Shown here in pieces: positions 1 to 8,167 of a stretch of 64,000 bases of DNA. The position numbers were made by a program, and so were the translations under genes. A model generated the notes under the pieces. The model was not told the origin of the DNA. It saw nothing but the letters and a program-made list of their open reading frames with translations, and made no database searches. Source of the stretch: Nakamurella flavida (lineage in GTDB: Bacteria > Actinomycetota > Actinomycetes > Mycobacteriales > Nakamurellaceae); assembly GCF_030811475.1 (NCBI RefSeq), contig NZ_JAUSQV010000001.1, forward strand, positions 4,256,334 to 4,320,333, in the 5' to 3' direction. Position 1 is the stretch's first letter. Each line of letters begins with the position of its first letter.

Positions 1-152
1 ACTCCACCTCCTCCCGCGCCCACCGAGCACCCAGCTGCCCCTCGTGCGGCCCCCGCCCCAGGGCCCATCCGGCCGACGACAGCAGGTCTGCCGATCCCGT
101 CCCGCCGTCGGCTCGACCGACCCGTTCCGAGCAGTTCCTCCAGGAGGCCCGC

Positions 153-1112
153 ATGACCGCACCCGCGCCCATCGTCGTCGGCATCGACGGTTCGCACGCC
201 GCCACCGCCGCGGCCCGCTGGGCGGCCGGGGAGGCTCGTCGTCGGCAGACCTCGGTCAGCCTGGTCCACGGTTACACCGTCCCCGGCGCGCGATTCGGCG
301 GGACCAAGACGGTGATGAGCGAGGTGGGGGAGTCCGTCCGGGCCGGCGCCACATCGATCCTCAACCGCACCCGGGACGCCGTGCTCGGTGCCCACCCGGA
401 CGTCGACATCGACATCTGCCTGGTCCACGACAGCCCCGCGGGGGCCCTGCGGACGGCGTCGGAGAACGCGCAGATGACGGTGGTCGGCACGGCCGGTGCG
501 CCCCAGGCCATCAGCGCCATGCCCGGCTCGATCGCCGCCCGGGTCGTGGGGCACGCGCACGGCCCCGTCGTCCTCATCCGGACCGAGTTCCGCGCCGGGC
601 AGACCCCTGCTGAGGCCATCGAGCAGGCCGCGGCCGGGTTGGACACCGGTCCGATCGTCGTCGGTGTCGACCGTTCCGAGGACTCCGAGGTCGCGCTGGG
701 CTTCGCGCTGGCCGAGGCCCGGCTGCGCGGCGTCGGGGTGGTGGTCATCCACACCTGGGACGTCCCGGCGCTCGTCGGCCTGGACAGCGACCACCCGTCC
801 GTCCTGCAGGACCGTTCGGAGACCGAACGCACCGAGACCCAGTCGCTGGCCGATCAGCTCGCGGTCTGGGCCGAGAAGTTCCCCGATGTCACCGTGACCT
901 CGTCCGTGGTCCGCGGCCGCCCCGCGCAGAGCCTCCTGGCGTACTGCCGGGAGCCCGCGGACGGCGTCCGCCCCGGGCTGCTCGTGGTCGGCAGCCGCGG
1001 CCGGGGTGGGTTCAACGGGAAGCTTCTGGGCGCCATCGGCCAGGAGGTGCTGGCCGGGTCCCCGTGCCCGGTCGCCGTCGTCCGGCCGGCACCGGTCCCC
1101 GCCAGGCCCTGA
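153..1112 (+). CDS. Universal stress protein, two tandem UspA domains
   Basis: Soluble cytoplasmic protein of 319 residues built from two UspA domains (about 5-145 and 165-312). Each opens with a 'PIVVG(I/V)D' strand and closes with the ATP-binding pattern G-2x-G-9x-G: GTAG...GS in the first copy and GSRG...GA in the second. Two-domain Usp proteins are common in Actinobacteria, bind ATP, and are induced under hypoxia or stress. The ATG lies 6 nt after a clear GGAGG, which fixes the start. It stands alone, with no operon partner. The 152 bases before it, at the window edge, hold no other feature that I can see. Confidence 0.93.
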   Translation: MTAPAPIVVGIDGSHAATAAARWAAGEARRRQTSVSLVHGYTVPGARFGGTKTVMSEVGESVRAGATSILNRTRDAVLGAHPDVDIDICLVHDSPAGALRTASENAQMTVVGTAGAPQAISAMPGSIAARVVGHAHGPVVLIRTEFRAGQTPAEAIEQAAAGLDTGPIVVGVDRSEDSEVALGFALAEARLRGVGVVVIHTWDVPALVGLDSDHPSVLQDRSETERTETQSLADQLAVWAEKFPDVTVTSSVVRGRPAQSLLAYCREPADGVRPGLLVVGSRGRGGFNGKLLGAIGQEVLAGSPCPVAVVRPAPVPARP

Positions 1113-1208
1113 CCCGTCCGGTTCCCACGGGGCGGACATCCGATCCCGATCCCCGGCCCGGCATGATCCTGGGGAACAGTTCCGCTGCGCCGATTCCAGG
1201 GAGTGCCC

Positions 1209-1523
1209 GTGCCCACCAAGATCACCGTCATCTACGACAATCCGACCGACCCGGAGGCCTTCGAGGCCGCCTACCCCGAGCAGGTCGAGCTGGCGCGGAG
1301 GATCCCCGGCCTGCAGGGCCTGGAGACCTCCCGGGTCTGGCCGAAGGAGGACGGCACCTCGACGCCGGCCTACCGCTGCGTCGACCTGTACTTCGCCGAC
1401 TACGACGCCGCCAGCGCCGCCGTCACCACACCGGAGGCGGCCGCGCTGTTCCCGAGTGTGTTCGGCCTGGCCACCGGCGGGGTCCGGATCCTGTTCTCCG
1501 ACATTGAGATCTCGACCCTCTGA
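1209..1523 (+). CDS. EthD family protein
   Basis: 104-residue single-domain protein of the EthD (dimeric alpha/beta barrel) type, with 'ITVIYDNPTDPEAFEAAY' at the N-terminus and a 'DLYFADYDAA' strand later. EthD proteins are small ferredoxin-like-fold proteins known from ether degradation clusters. Most genomic copies, including this one, lack such a context and have no assigned substrate. Two in-frame GTG codons lie at 1203 and 1209. I prefer 1209 because AGGGAG ends 5 nt before it, whereas 1203 overlaps that motif. The gene converges on the thiamine operon. Confidence 0.8.
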   Translation: MPTKITVIYDNPTDPEAFEAAYPEQVELARRIPGLQGLETSRVWPKEDGTSTPAYRCVDLYFADYDAASAAVTTPEAAALFPSVFGLATGGVRILFSDIEISTL

Positions 1524-1531
1524 TCCGACCG

Positions 1532-1554
1532 GGACCGACCAGCCGGGTCGGTCC
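1532..1554. terminator. Bidirectional hairpin between convergent genes
   Basis: Perfect 9-bp stem (GGACCGACC / GGTCGGTCC) with a 5-nt loop, between the stop of the EthD gene and the stop of the minus-strand ABC ATPase. No U-tract, as is usual in high-GC actinobacteria. It could serve both strands. Confidence 0.65.
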
Positions 1555-1587
1555 TGCCGGCCGGCTCCGTGGCGGGCTCCGGCGGGT

Positions 1588-2349
1588 TCAGGCCGCCGGA
1601 GCCAACAGGGCGAGCAGTTCCTGCTCGGCCCGCACGAACTCCGGGTGGGCGAGCAGCCCCACCCCTCGTGGTCGCGGCAGATCCACCGTCACGATGCCGC
1701 GGATCGACGCCGGGCGCGGGGAGAGCACCACGACCCGGTCGGCCAGCTGCACCGCCTCGCGGATGTCGTGGGTGATCAGCAGGGTGGTCCACCGGTACTC
1801 CGTCCAGATGTCCTGCAGCCAGTGCTGCAGATCCGTCCGGGTGAGGGCGTCCAGCGCGCCGAAGGGCTCGTCGAGGAGCAGCAGCTCGCGATCCTGGACG
1901 ACCGTCCGCAGCAGCGCGGCCCGCTGGCGCATCCCCCCGGACAGCGCGGCCGGGTAGTCGTCCTCGAATCCGGCCAGCCCGAACCGGGGGAAGAGCTCAC
2001 CGGCGCGCCGCCGGGCCTCCCGGCGGGGCACCCCCCGCACCTCCAGCCCCAGGGCCGCGTTCTGCAGGACGGTGCGCCACGGGAACAGCAGATCGCGTTG
2101 CGGCATGAAGGCGGTGTGCCCGGGCCCGGTGATCGACTCGCCGTCCAGGGCCACCGTGCCGTGGTCGGGCCGGATCAACCCGGCGAGCACCCCGAACAGG
2201 GTGGATTTGCCGCAGCCGCTCGGCCCGATCACGGCCACGAACTCACCGGGGGCCACGTCCAGGTCCACCCCGTCGATGACCGGACGCCGGGAGGCCCCCG
2301 CGCCCAGGGCCACCGACATCCCGTCGACGGTCAGTCGGCCCGCCGTCAT
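1588..2349 (-). CDS. thiZ: Thiamine-pyrimidine ABC transporter ATP-binding protein (ThiZ-like)
   Basis: 253-residue ABC ATPase of the nitrate/sulfonate/taurine-NMT1 class. Visible motifs are Walker A 'GPSGCGKST' (about residue 40), signature 'LSGGMRQRAALLRT', Walker B 'LLLLDEPFGALD' and the H-loop 'LLITHDI'. It is the last gene of tenA-thiY-thiX-thiZ; its ATG overlaps the permease stop by 4 nt (ATGA), indicating translational coupling. It energises uptake of the thiamine pyrimidine precursor bound by ThiY. The ATP-binding identity is certain; the substrate follows from the TPP riboswitch and the ThiY partner. An in-frame upstream extension lies inside the permease gene and is not used. Confidence 0.9.
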   Translation of the reverse strand: MTAGRLTVDGMSVALGAGASRRPVIDGVDLDVAPGEFVAVIGPSGCGKSTLFGVLAGLIRPDHGTVALDGESITGPGHTAFMPQRDLLFPWRTVLQNAALGLEVRGVPRREARRRAGELFPRFGLAGFEDDYPAALSGGMRQRAALLRTVVQDRELLLLDEPFGALDALTRTDLQHWLQDIWTEYRWTTLLITHDIREAVQLADRVVVLSPRPASIRGIVTVDLPRPRGVGLLAHPEFVRAEQELLALLAPAA

Positions 2350-3188
2350 CGGGCGTCCGGCCGGGTCGCTCCCAGCCACGGGCAGACCAGACGTTCGAGC
2401 AGGTAGGTCAGCAGGAACAGGGCGATGCTCAACGCCGCCGTGACGGCCACCGCGGCCAGCACCAGATCGGTGCGGAACGAGTTCTTCTGCAGGGCCATGT
2501 AGATGCCGAGACCCTCGGTGGCACCGACGTACTCGGCGAAGATCGCGCCGACGACGGCGTAGGTGACCCCGATCCGCAGCGCGGTGAAGAAGCGGGGCAG
2601 GGCCGCAGGGAGCCGCAGGTACCGGAACATGCGCCACCGGCCGGCCCCCATCGAGGCGAGCAGGCGGGCGCCGTCCCGGTCGGCGGAGGCGAACCCCTCG
2701 ATGAGGCCGAGGGCGATCGGGAAGAACGTCGTGAGCGTGACGACGAGAACCTTGGGCAGGACACCGAAACCGAACCAGATGATCATGAGCGGGGCGATCG
2801 CGACGATCGGCAGGGTCTGCGAGCCGACGAGCAGCGGCACCAGCGCGCGACGCAACCAGGGCGAGAAGTCCACCCCCACCGCGACCAGGGCGCTGACGGT
2901 CAGGGACAGGGCGAACCCCACCAGGGTCACCTGCAGCGTGGCCAGCGCGTTCCGCCCGATCACCGCTCGCTGGGCCCACCCCTGTTCGACCACCCGCAGG
3001 GGGCTCGGCAGGATCTGCGGCCGCACGTCCCCGAGCGTCACGGAGATCTGCCAACCGACGAGCAGCACGGCCACGACGAGCAGCGCGGGCCAGACCAGGG
3101 CCAGGGCGCCGGTCGCACGCCGCCGCGCCGACGGGGCGACGCCGGGGGAGAGCTGTTCCGCCGGACGGGGAGTCGCGCGAAGCGTCAT
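2346..3188 (-). CDS. thiX: Thiamine-pyrimidine ABC transporter permease (ThiX-like)
   Basis: 280-residue inner-membrane permease with a binding-protein-dependent transport (BPD_transp_1) domain. A transmembrane segment lies near residues 30-50 and about five more follow. The EAA-type cytoplasmic loop is 'EGFASADRDGARLLASMGAGRWRMF' in outline, about residues 160-185. It starts 7 nt after the thiY stop and overlaps thiZ by 4 nt, so the three transporter genes form one tight operon. The fold is shared with SsuC/TauC, so the pyrimidine assignment rests on operon context. Confidence 0.88.
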   Translation of the reverse strand: MTLRATPRPAEQLSPGVAPSARRRATGALALVWPALLVVAVLLVGWQISVTLGDVRPQILPSPLRVVEQGWAQRAVIGRNALATLQVTLVGFALSLTVSALVAVGVDFSPWLRRALVPLLVGSQTLPIVAIAPLMIIWFGFGVLPKVLVVTLTTFFPIALGLIEGFASADRDGARLLASMGAGRWRMFRYLRLPAALPRFFTALRIGVTYAVVGAIFAEYVGATEGLGIYMALQKNSFRTDLVLAAVAVTAALSIALFLLTYLLERLVCPWLGATRPDAR

Positions 3189-3195
3189 GAGCGGG

Positions 3196-4275
3196 TCACG
3201 GCGCGGTCAGCAGGTCGGTGGTGAAGTACGAGCCGAAGTCCGGCTCGGTGGTGAGCGGGGCCCCGTCGGCGTCGACCAGCACACCGGCGTCGAAGAGGAA
3301 CCGGCCGAACGCGGACCACTGGGCGGCGTCCTGGGGGCCGACCGTTCCGTCGGCCGACTTCAACAGATCCGCGGCGAGGGTCCGCTGGCTCTCCTTGACC
3401 AGGTCCTCGTCGGTGAACGCGCCCGGGTTGGCCTTGATGAGGAGCTCGGCCGCGGTGTCCGGGTAGTCGGCGGCGAGCTGGTAGCCGCGTTGCAGCACAC
3501 CCAGGAACGCGCGCGCCTGCTCGGGGTGGTCCCGGATCCAGCTGCGGCTGCCGTCCACCACGACCGCGTAGGCGTCGGGGAAGCCGTAGTCGGTGTAGTG
3601 GAAGTACTTCATCGGGGTGCCGTTGCGTTCCGCCTCGATGCCCTCCCAGGCGGTGAACGGGATGGTGAAGTCCACGTCGCCGGAGTACAGGGCCTCGTAG
3701 GCCGAGGTGCCGAGGGTGACGGTGGTGAAGTCTCCGGTCCCGCCCGCGTCCCGGATCACCGCCTGCAGCAGCGGTTGTTCGACCGGGTCGCCGAACCCGG
3801 CGTAGGTGAGCCCGTCGAGGTTCTTCGGCGAGGTCAGGTCGTCCCGGTCGGCCCGCACCCCGATGGCGGTGGCCCAGTGCTGCAGGACGGCGAACACGCT
3901 GACCACGCCGGCGCCGGCGGCCTGCGCACGGGCCGAGGAGTCCTGGAAGCTGATGCCGAACTCGGCGGCGCCGGCGTCGATCAGGGTGTCGGGCAGGGCG
4001 CTGCTGTACGGGAGAACCTGGACGTCCAGCCCGATCTCGGCGAACCAGCCCTGCTGGAGGGCGACGTACAGGCCGGTGTGGTTGGTGTTGGGGGTCCAGT
4101 CCAGGGCGAAGCGGATGGTCGTGGGGCCGACGGCGGTGCCGGGGGCGGCCGAGCCGTCCGTGGCGTCGGCGGTGGCGGCCGGGACGGCCGGATCACCGGA
4201 ACAGGCGGCGACGGCGAGCAGCGCGGAGCCGAGCGTGCCGGTCAGGAACGCGCGGCGGGAGGGCAGGGTGGACAC
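3196..4275 (-). CDS. thiY: Thiamine-pyrimidine substrate-binding lipoprotein (ThiY/NMT1 family)
   Basis: 359-residue extracytoplasmic solute-binding protein. The N-terminus has a Tat-like 'SRRAFL' motif and a lipobox ending at Cys25, so it is probably a lipoprotein. The mature protein begins with the ThiY/Thi5 hallmark 'ALDWTPNTNHTGLYVA'. This family binds formylaminopyrimidine or hydroxymethylpyrimidine. It is second in the riboswitch-controlled operon, between tenA and the permease. The family is clear; which pyrimidine is bound cannot be read from the sequence. Confidence 0.9.
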   Translation of the reverse strand: MSTLPSRRAFLTGTLGSALLAVAACSGDPAVPAATADATDGSAAPGTAVGPTTIRFALDWTPNTNHTGLYVALQQGWFAEIGLDVQVLPYSSALPDTLIDAGAAEFGISFQDSSARAQAAGAGVVSVFAVLQHWATAIGVRADRDDLTSPKNLDGLTYAGFGDPVEQPLLQAVIRDAGGTGDFTTVTLGTSAYEALYSGDVDFTIPFTAWEGIEAERNGTPMKYFHYTDYGFPDAYAVVVDGSRSWIRDHPEQARAFLGVLQRGYQLAADYPDTAAELLIKANPGAFTDEDLVKESQRTLAADLLKSADGTVGPQDAAQWSAFGRFLFDAGVLVDADGAPLTTEPDFGSYFTTDLLTAP

Positions 4276-4329
4276 GAGAAGCCTTTCGGGACAGCCATGA
4301 TCGGGGGCAGGTCGGGCAGAGCGCGACGG

Positions 4330-5082
4330 TCAGACGGGCCAGGGCTGCGGGTGCAGCGCGGTGTCCCAGAACAGGAACTCGTAGACGCTCGCGGTGCGGA
4401 ACGCGGCCGTCATCTGCGTGCGCTGCGCGTCGGTGGCGGTCGCCGCGGCGTCGTCGACCAGGCGCCGGGCCTGCACCACCGAGTGTTGGAACTCCGGCCC
4501 GTCGTAGGTGGCGACCCACCGGGCGTAGGGGTGGTCGGGGGCGACGTCCAGCACCCGGGCCGCGTCGACGGCCAACCGGGCGGCGACCTCCGCGTAGATC
4601 CAGAAGCAGGGCAGCACCGCGGCGGCGGCGACCGGGTAGTCGGCGGTGGCGGCCGTCGCGATCAGGAAGGAGACGTAGCCCAGGCAGGTGGGGGAGTGCT
4701 CGAGCTCCCCGGCCGGCTCGCCCAGGGCGCCGCCGCCGAGCAGGTCGCCGTGCAGCCCGGTCTCCACCACCGCGGCGGTGTGCGCGGACGAGGCCCAGAA
4801 CGCGGCCTGAACCGGGGTCGGGGCCTTCGCGGCCAGCAGCGCCAGGGCCTTGGCGTACCCCGCCAGGTACAGCGAGTCCTGCTCCAGGTAGAACCGGAAC
4901 ACCTCGACCGGCAGGGTGCCCGCGCCGAGCCCGGCGAGGAACGCCATGCCGTCGATCCTCTCCCGGACGTCGGCCGTGGAGGCCCACAGCTCGTCGGTGA
5001 AGCGGGACCCAGCGGCGGGAGACCCTGCGGCAGGCGAACCGGCCAGTGGGTGAGCGGTGCCCGGGCGGGCGGTGGCCGTCAT
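4330..5082 (-). CDS. tenA: TenA family aminopyrimidine aminohydrolase (thiamine salvage)
   Basis: 250-residue all-helical TenA protein. TenA hydrolyses aminopyrimidine to hydroxymethylpyrimidine (or thiamine) during salvage of degraded thiamine. 'LPCFWIYAEVA' (about residue 155) carries the Cys expected of the Cys-type class, and 'YEFLFWD' near the C-terminus carries the conserved Glu. The ATG at 5082 is chosen because a longer in-frame start near 5175 falls inside the riboswitch; a GGGGGCC lies just upstream of 5082. It is first gene of the operon, 54 nt ahead of thiY. Expression should fall when thiamine pyrophosphate binds the leader RNA. Confidence 0.9.
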   Translation of the reverse strand: MTATARPGTAHPLAGSPAAGSPAAGSRFTDELWASTADVRERIDGMAFLAGLGAGTLPVEVFRFYLEQDSLYLAGYAKALALLAAKAPTPVQAAFWASSAHTAAVVETGLHGDLLGGGALGEPAGELEHSPTCLGYVSFLIATAATADYPVAAAAVLPCFWIYAEVAARLAVDAARVLDVAPDHPYARWVATYDGPEFQHSVVQARRLVDDAAATATDAQRTQMTAAFRTASVYEFLFWDTALHPQPWPV

Positions 5083-5172
5083 GCCGGCCCCCGTCCGGCG
5101 GGCACGGTGCAGCGGTGGATGGGACGGGTGGGTGAGACGAGCAGGCGCCTGGAGCAGCACGGCACAGCGCGA

Positions 5173-5241
5173 CATCCCTTCGCTAGTACGAACTAGATCA
5201 GGTTCGACGGGTGTTCTCTCAGCCCAGTGGGCACCCCGTGT
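5173..5241 (-). promoter_or_regulatory. TPP riboswitch (THI element)
   Basis: The minus strand carries the canonical THI-box blocks in order: GGGGTGC near 5237, GGCTGAGA near 5222-5215, ACCCGT near 5211, GAACCTGATCTAGTT near 5205-5191, and the closing GTACTAGCGAAGGGA to 5175. It lies about 90 nt before the tenA ATG. TPP binding to such RNAs represses expression, in Actinobacteria often by hiding the ribosome site. This ties the downstream ABC transporter to thiamine. Confidence 0.96.
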
Positions 5242-5249
5242 CGCCGACG

Positions 5250-5255
5250 ACGATA
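5250..5255 (-). promoter_or_regulatory. Candidate -10 box of the thiamine operon
   Basis: TATCGT on the minus strand, placed so that transcription would start about 7 nt later, almost exactly at the first conserved riboswitch bases. I see no good -35 element. Confidence 0.5.
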
Positions 5256-5304
5256 CCCCCAGGTCACCCGTCGGGGGTCGCCGTGCGCGTGGGAGGGTCG
5301 CCCG

Positions 5305-5694
5305 ATGCGACGCGGACCGGGACCTGTCGACGACCCGTCACGCGTCCGTGAGCTGACCGCGCGGGAACGCGAAGTGCTGATCGCGATGATCGAGCGGGGC
5401 ATGGACCACGAGGGCCGACCCACCGCGGCGGACCGGGAACGGTGGCTGGTCAGCGTGCCGGGTGTCCGGGCAGGCTCACGGTGCGGATGCCGGACGTGTC
5501 CCTCGATCGAGCTGACCGACGCGCGGGGGCTGAGGCAGCCCGAGCATGCTGTCCGCATCGTCCTGGAGGCGGGGACGAAGGACGGCCTGCTGCTGTTCGT
5601 CGACGACGACCGGCTCAGCTACCTGGAGCTCGCCCCGTTCGACGACGAGGGCGTCGCGGAGTTCCCGTCGGCGGAGTCGATCGACATCGGGTGA
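5305..5694 (+). CDS. Hypothetical protein with CxCxxC motif
   Basis: 129-residue soluble protein that I do not recognise. The first half is charged and helical ('ELTAREREVLIAMIERGMD'), followed by 'RCGCRTCPSIEL', whose three closely spaced Cys could bind a metal. A strand-rich part 'GLLLFVDDDRLSYLELAPFDD' follows, and the end is acidic. The start is set by GGGAGGG about 9 nt upstream of the ATG. It is transcribed away from the thiamine operon and converges on the CpaF gene 33 nt downstream. No function can be assigned. Confidence 0.75.
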   Translation: MRRGPGPVDDPSRVRELTAREREVLIAMIERGMDHEGRPTAADRERWLVSVPGVRAGSRCGCRTCPSIELTDARGLRQPEHAVRIVLEAGTKDGLLLFVDDDRLSYLELAPFDDEGVAEFPSAESIDIG

Positions 5695-5727
5695 GACCCA
5701 TTGGGCCGCAGCCGATCGGCGGCCGGG

Positions 5728-6981
5728 TCAGTCGTCGCTGCGGTCCCGCCGGTGCCCGCCCAGGAGATCGGGCAGGTCGTATCCGAAGCGCTCGAAGCGG
5801 TCCGGGTGCGGCGGGAAGCCCTGCGCGCGGACGAGCTCACCCCCGCGGCTGGTGAAGATGTCCGCGGTCTCGATGACACCGGCTTCGACCCGCCCCGGCA
5901 GGGCGATGATCTCGCGGACCCGGCGGCCGCCGTTCGGTTCCACGCCGACGTGCACGACGAGGTCGACGGACGCGGCGACGGTGGGCACCACGAACCCGGC
6001 GGTGACGTTCTCCCCGGCCAGCAGCGGCAGGGTGCACAGCTTGACCACGGCCTCCCGTGCGGAGTTGGCGTGCACCGAGCACATGCCGGGCAGACCGCTG
6101 TTCAGCGCGATGAGCAGATCCAGGGACTCCTCCTGGCGGACCTCGCCGACGATGATCCGGCTGGGCCGCATCCGCAGCGCCTCCTTGACCAGCCGCCGCA
6201 ACCGGATCTCCCCGTTGCCCTCCAGGTTCGGCTGCCGGGTCTGCATGGCGACCACGTCGGGAAGGTTCGGGCGGAGCTCGAAGACCTCCTCGCAGGTGAT
6301 CACCCGCTCCCGGGCCGGGACGGAGTTCAGCAGTGTGTTGAGCAGGGTGGTCTTCCCGGCCTGGGTCCCGCCGGCGACGATGATGTTGAGCCCGCAGACC
6401 ACCGCGGCCTCCAGGAAGCGGGCCGCGTGCGCCGTCATGCTGCCCAGCGCGACGAGGTCCTCCAGGCCGTTCGCCGCCACGACGAACTTCCGGATGTTCA
6501 GGCTCAGGTGCTCGCGGGTGATGTCCGGGATGACCGCGTGCAGGCGACTGCCGTCGGGGAGCAGGGCGTCGACGAACGGGGAGGAGAGGTCCAGGCGGCG
6601 GCCGGACGGCTTGAGCATGCGTTCGGTGAGGTCGCGGACCTCGCCGGGGGTGAGGACGACGGTGGTGAGCTCGGAGACGCCGCGGCGGGCGACGAAGACC
6701 CGGCCGGGGGCGTTGATCCAGATCTCCTCGACCTCGTCGTCGTCCAGGAAGCGTTGCAGGGGGCCGAATCCGGCAAGGCTGTCGAAGACGGTGCGGACCG
6801 CGCCGGTGCGGTCGAGCAGTGGAGGGAGCGAAGAGGTGGGGACGCGTTCCTCGTAGTGGGTGATGACCTCGTCGATGAGGGAGCGGGTGCCGCGGTGGTC
6901 GGTGACGGGGTCGATGCCGCGGCGGCGGACGAGTTCGCGGACCTCGTCCTGGATGTGCTCGGTGGCGGTCAGCGTCGGCAT
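5728..6981 (-). CDS. CpaF/TadA family secretion ATPase
   Basis: 417-residue hexameric secretion ATPase of the type IV pilus/type II secretion superfamily, TadA/CpaF branch. An N-terminal helical domain is followed by the RecA-like core with Walker A 'GGTQAGKTTLLN', an Asp-box-like 'ITCEEVFELR', Walker B 'RIIVGEVRQEESLDLL' and the His-box 'GMCSVHANSAREA'. It would power assembly of Flp/Tad pili or a conjugation-like channel. The ATG at 6981 begins the conserved region; a longer reading to 7104 adds low-complexity residues. No tadB, tadC, prepilin or peptidase gene adjoins it, so it is an orphan here. Confidence 0.88.
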   Translation of the reverse strand: MPTLTATEHIQDEVRELVRRRGIDPVTDHRGTRSLIDEVITHYEERVPTSSLPPLLDRTGAVRTVFDSLAGFGPLQRFLDDDEVEEIWINAPGRVFVARRGVSELTTVVLTPGEVRDLTERMLKPSGRRLDLSSPFVDALLPDGSRLHAVIPDITREHLSLNIRKFVVAANGLEDLVALGSMTAHAARFLEAAVVCGLNIIVAGGTQAGKTTLLNTLLNSVPARERVITCEEVFELRPNLPDVVAMQTRQPNLEGNGEIRLRRLVKEALRMRPSRIIVGEVRQEESLDLLIALNSGLPGMCSVHANSAREAVVKLCTLPLLAGENVTAGFVVPTVAASVDLVVHVGVEPNGGRRVREIIALPGRVEAGVIETADIFTSRGGELVRAQGFPPHPDRFERFGYDLPDLLGGHRRDRSDD

Positions 6982-7168
6982 GGCTCGATCCCCGGATCGT
7001 CGTGCGGGTGCGCCGGCGGGCGCACGGTGGACAGGTGTCCGGGGGGCGGGACGGACGGGCTCGAACCTACGGGGAACACGGTGTCCCAGGCGGGGGAAAT
7101 CCACACCCGTCCGGGGCGGTGGGGATCTTCGGTGCGAGCCGCACCGGCCCGCGTGTCACCCCACGCGC
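6982..7168. other. Intergenic region upstream of cpaF
   Basis: 187 nt between two minus-strand genes. I see no convincing gene, hairpin or canonical promoter in it. Confidence 0.5.
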
Positions 7169-8146
7169 TCAGCGGGCGCGCCGGGTCAGCCGGTCGAGCA
7201 GCTGGGCCGACTTCTGCTGGTCGATCTCCGCCCGACGCACGGCGAAGCGGGCGTCGTCCAACCGGTTCCGGGCCGCGGCGAGCTGCTCCTGCACGGCGCG
7301 GACCTCGTCGGTGCGGTCCTGAACGGCCTGGTGGGCGGCGGTCACCGCGTCCTGCGCCTGCTGCTCGGCATCCCGCGCCTCCTGCAGCTCGGCCTGCTGG
7401 CGGTGACGGCGCTCCGCGACGGCGGCCTCGCGCTCGGCGGCCCGGGCGGCACGATCGCGCTCGGCCTGCCGGGTGGCCGCGCGCCGGTCCGCGCCGTCGT
7501 CCCCGCCCTGCGCGTCCTGCCCGCGACCGGTCCGCCTGCCCGTGCTGGTGCGGGTGTCCGGTTCGTCGTCCGACCCGACCGGGGACCCGACCGGGGGCGC
7601 GGCCGCCCGGTCGGGGCCACGGACCGGTGGCGCGCCCACCGCGTCGGGGACGGCCACGAGATCGGCCAGCGCGACCGAGCCGAAGCCCTCCCAGTGCACC
7701 GGTTTGACCAGCGCTCCGGCGGACACGGCGCCGCCGATCTCCTCGTCCGCGACGGCCGCGTTGAGGGTGGCGACCACGTCCTCCTGCAACGCGGTGGCCG
7801 GCTCGCTCTCGTCGACGAGGTCGAACGCCACCGCGGCCAGGTCCTCGACCAGCGTGCGGCGGCGGCCGGACAGCTCGCGCATGGCCGGGCCGTCCAGCGA
7901 GTGCTCGGCCTCCCGCAGATCGGTGCCGAGTTCGAGCAGTTCGGCGATGCGCTCCGGGTGGGCGCGCGCCAGCTGGTTGACGGTGAACGCGGCCCGGGTC
8001 GGTTTGCGGAGCGCGCCGATGAGGGTCGCGGCGTCCCGGTCCTTCGCGGAGCGGGCATCCTTGGCCAGCGCGGTGCGGCGGGGGGTGAAGTCCGCCAGTG
8101 GCCCGGCGTACAGCTCGGCCACCGCGTCGGTCACCCGGTCCGTCAT
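7169..8146 (-). CDS. Hypothetical coiled-coil protein
   Basis: 325-residue soluble protein of unknown function. Residues 1-150 are a helical domain ('LYAGPLADFTPRRTALAKDAR' and following). A Pro/Arg/Thr-rich linker follows, then from about 215 to the end a long heptad-like stretch rich in Ala, Glu, Gln and Arg that should form a coiled coil. Proteins of this layout occur in many actinobacteria with no assigned role. A CAGGAT box 6 nt before the ATG suggests a leaderless transcript. It lies 21 nt upstream of the oxidoreductase stop in the same orientation, so read-through from that gene is possible. Confidence 0.8.
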   Translation of the reverse strand: MTDRVTDAVAELYAGPLADFTPRRTALAKDARSAKDRDAATLIGALRKPTRAAFTVNQLARAHPERIAELLELGTDLREAEHSLDGPAMRELSGRRRTLVEDLAAVAFDLVDESEPATALQEDVVATLNAAVADEEIGGAVSAGALVKPVHWEGFGSVALADLVAVPDAVGAPPVRGPDRAAAPPVGSPVGSDDEPDTRTSTGRRTGRGQDAQGGDDGADRRAATRQAERDRAARAAEREAAVAERRHRQQAELQEARDAEQQAQDAVTAAHQAVQDRTDEVRAVQEQLAAARNRLDDARFAVRRAEIDQQKSAQLLDRLTRRAR

Positions 8147-8167
8147 GGACCCATCCTGACGGGTGGG

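Noticed and set aside
4330..5175. 281-residue version of TenA starting at 5175
   Set aside because: The start codon would be inside the conserved end of the TPP riboswitch.
2563..5196. 877-codon open frame on the plus strand across the thiamine operon
   Set aside because: Antisense to four clearly identified genes and to part of the riboswitch; no recognisable domain.
5701..7707. 668-codon plus-strand frame over cpaF and the coiled-coil gene
   Set aside because: Shadow of the minus-strand genes; Arg/Pro/Gly-rich with no motif.
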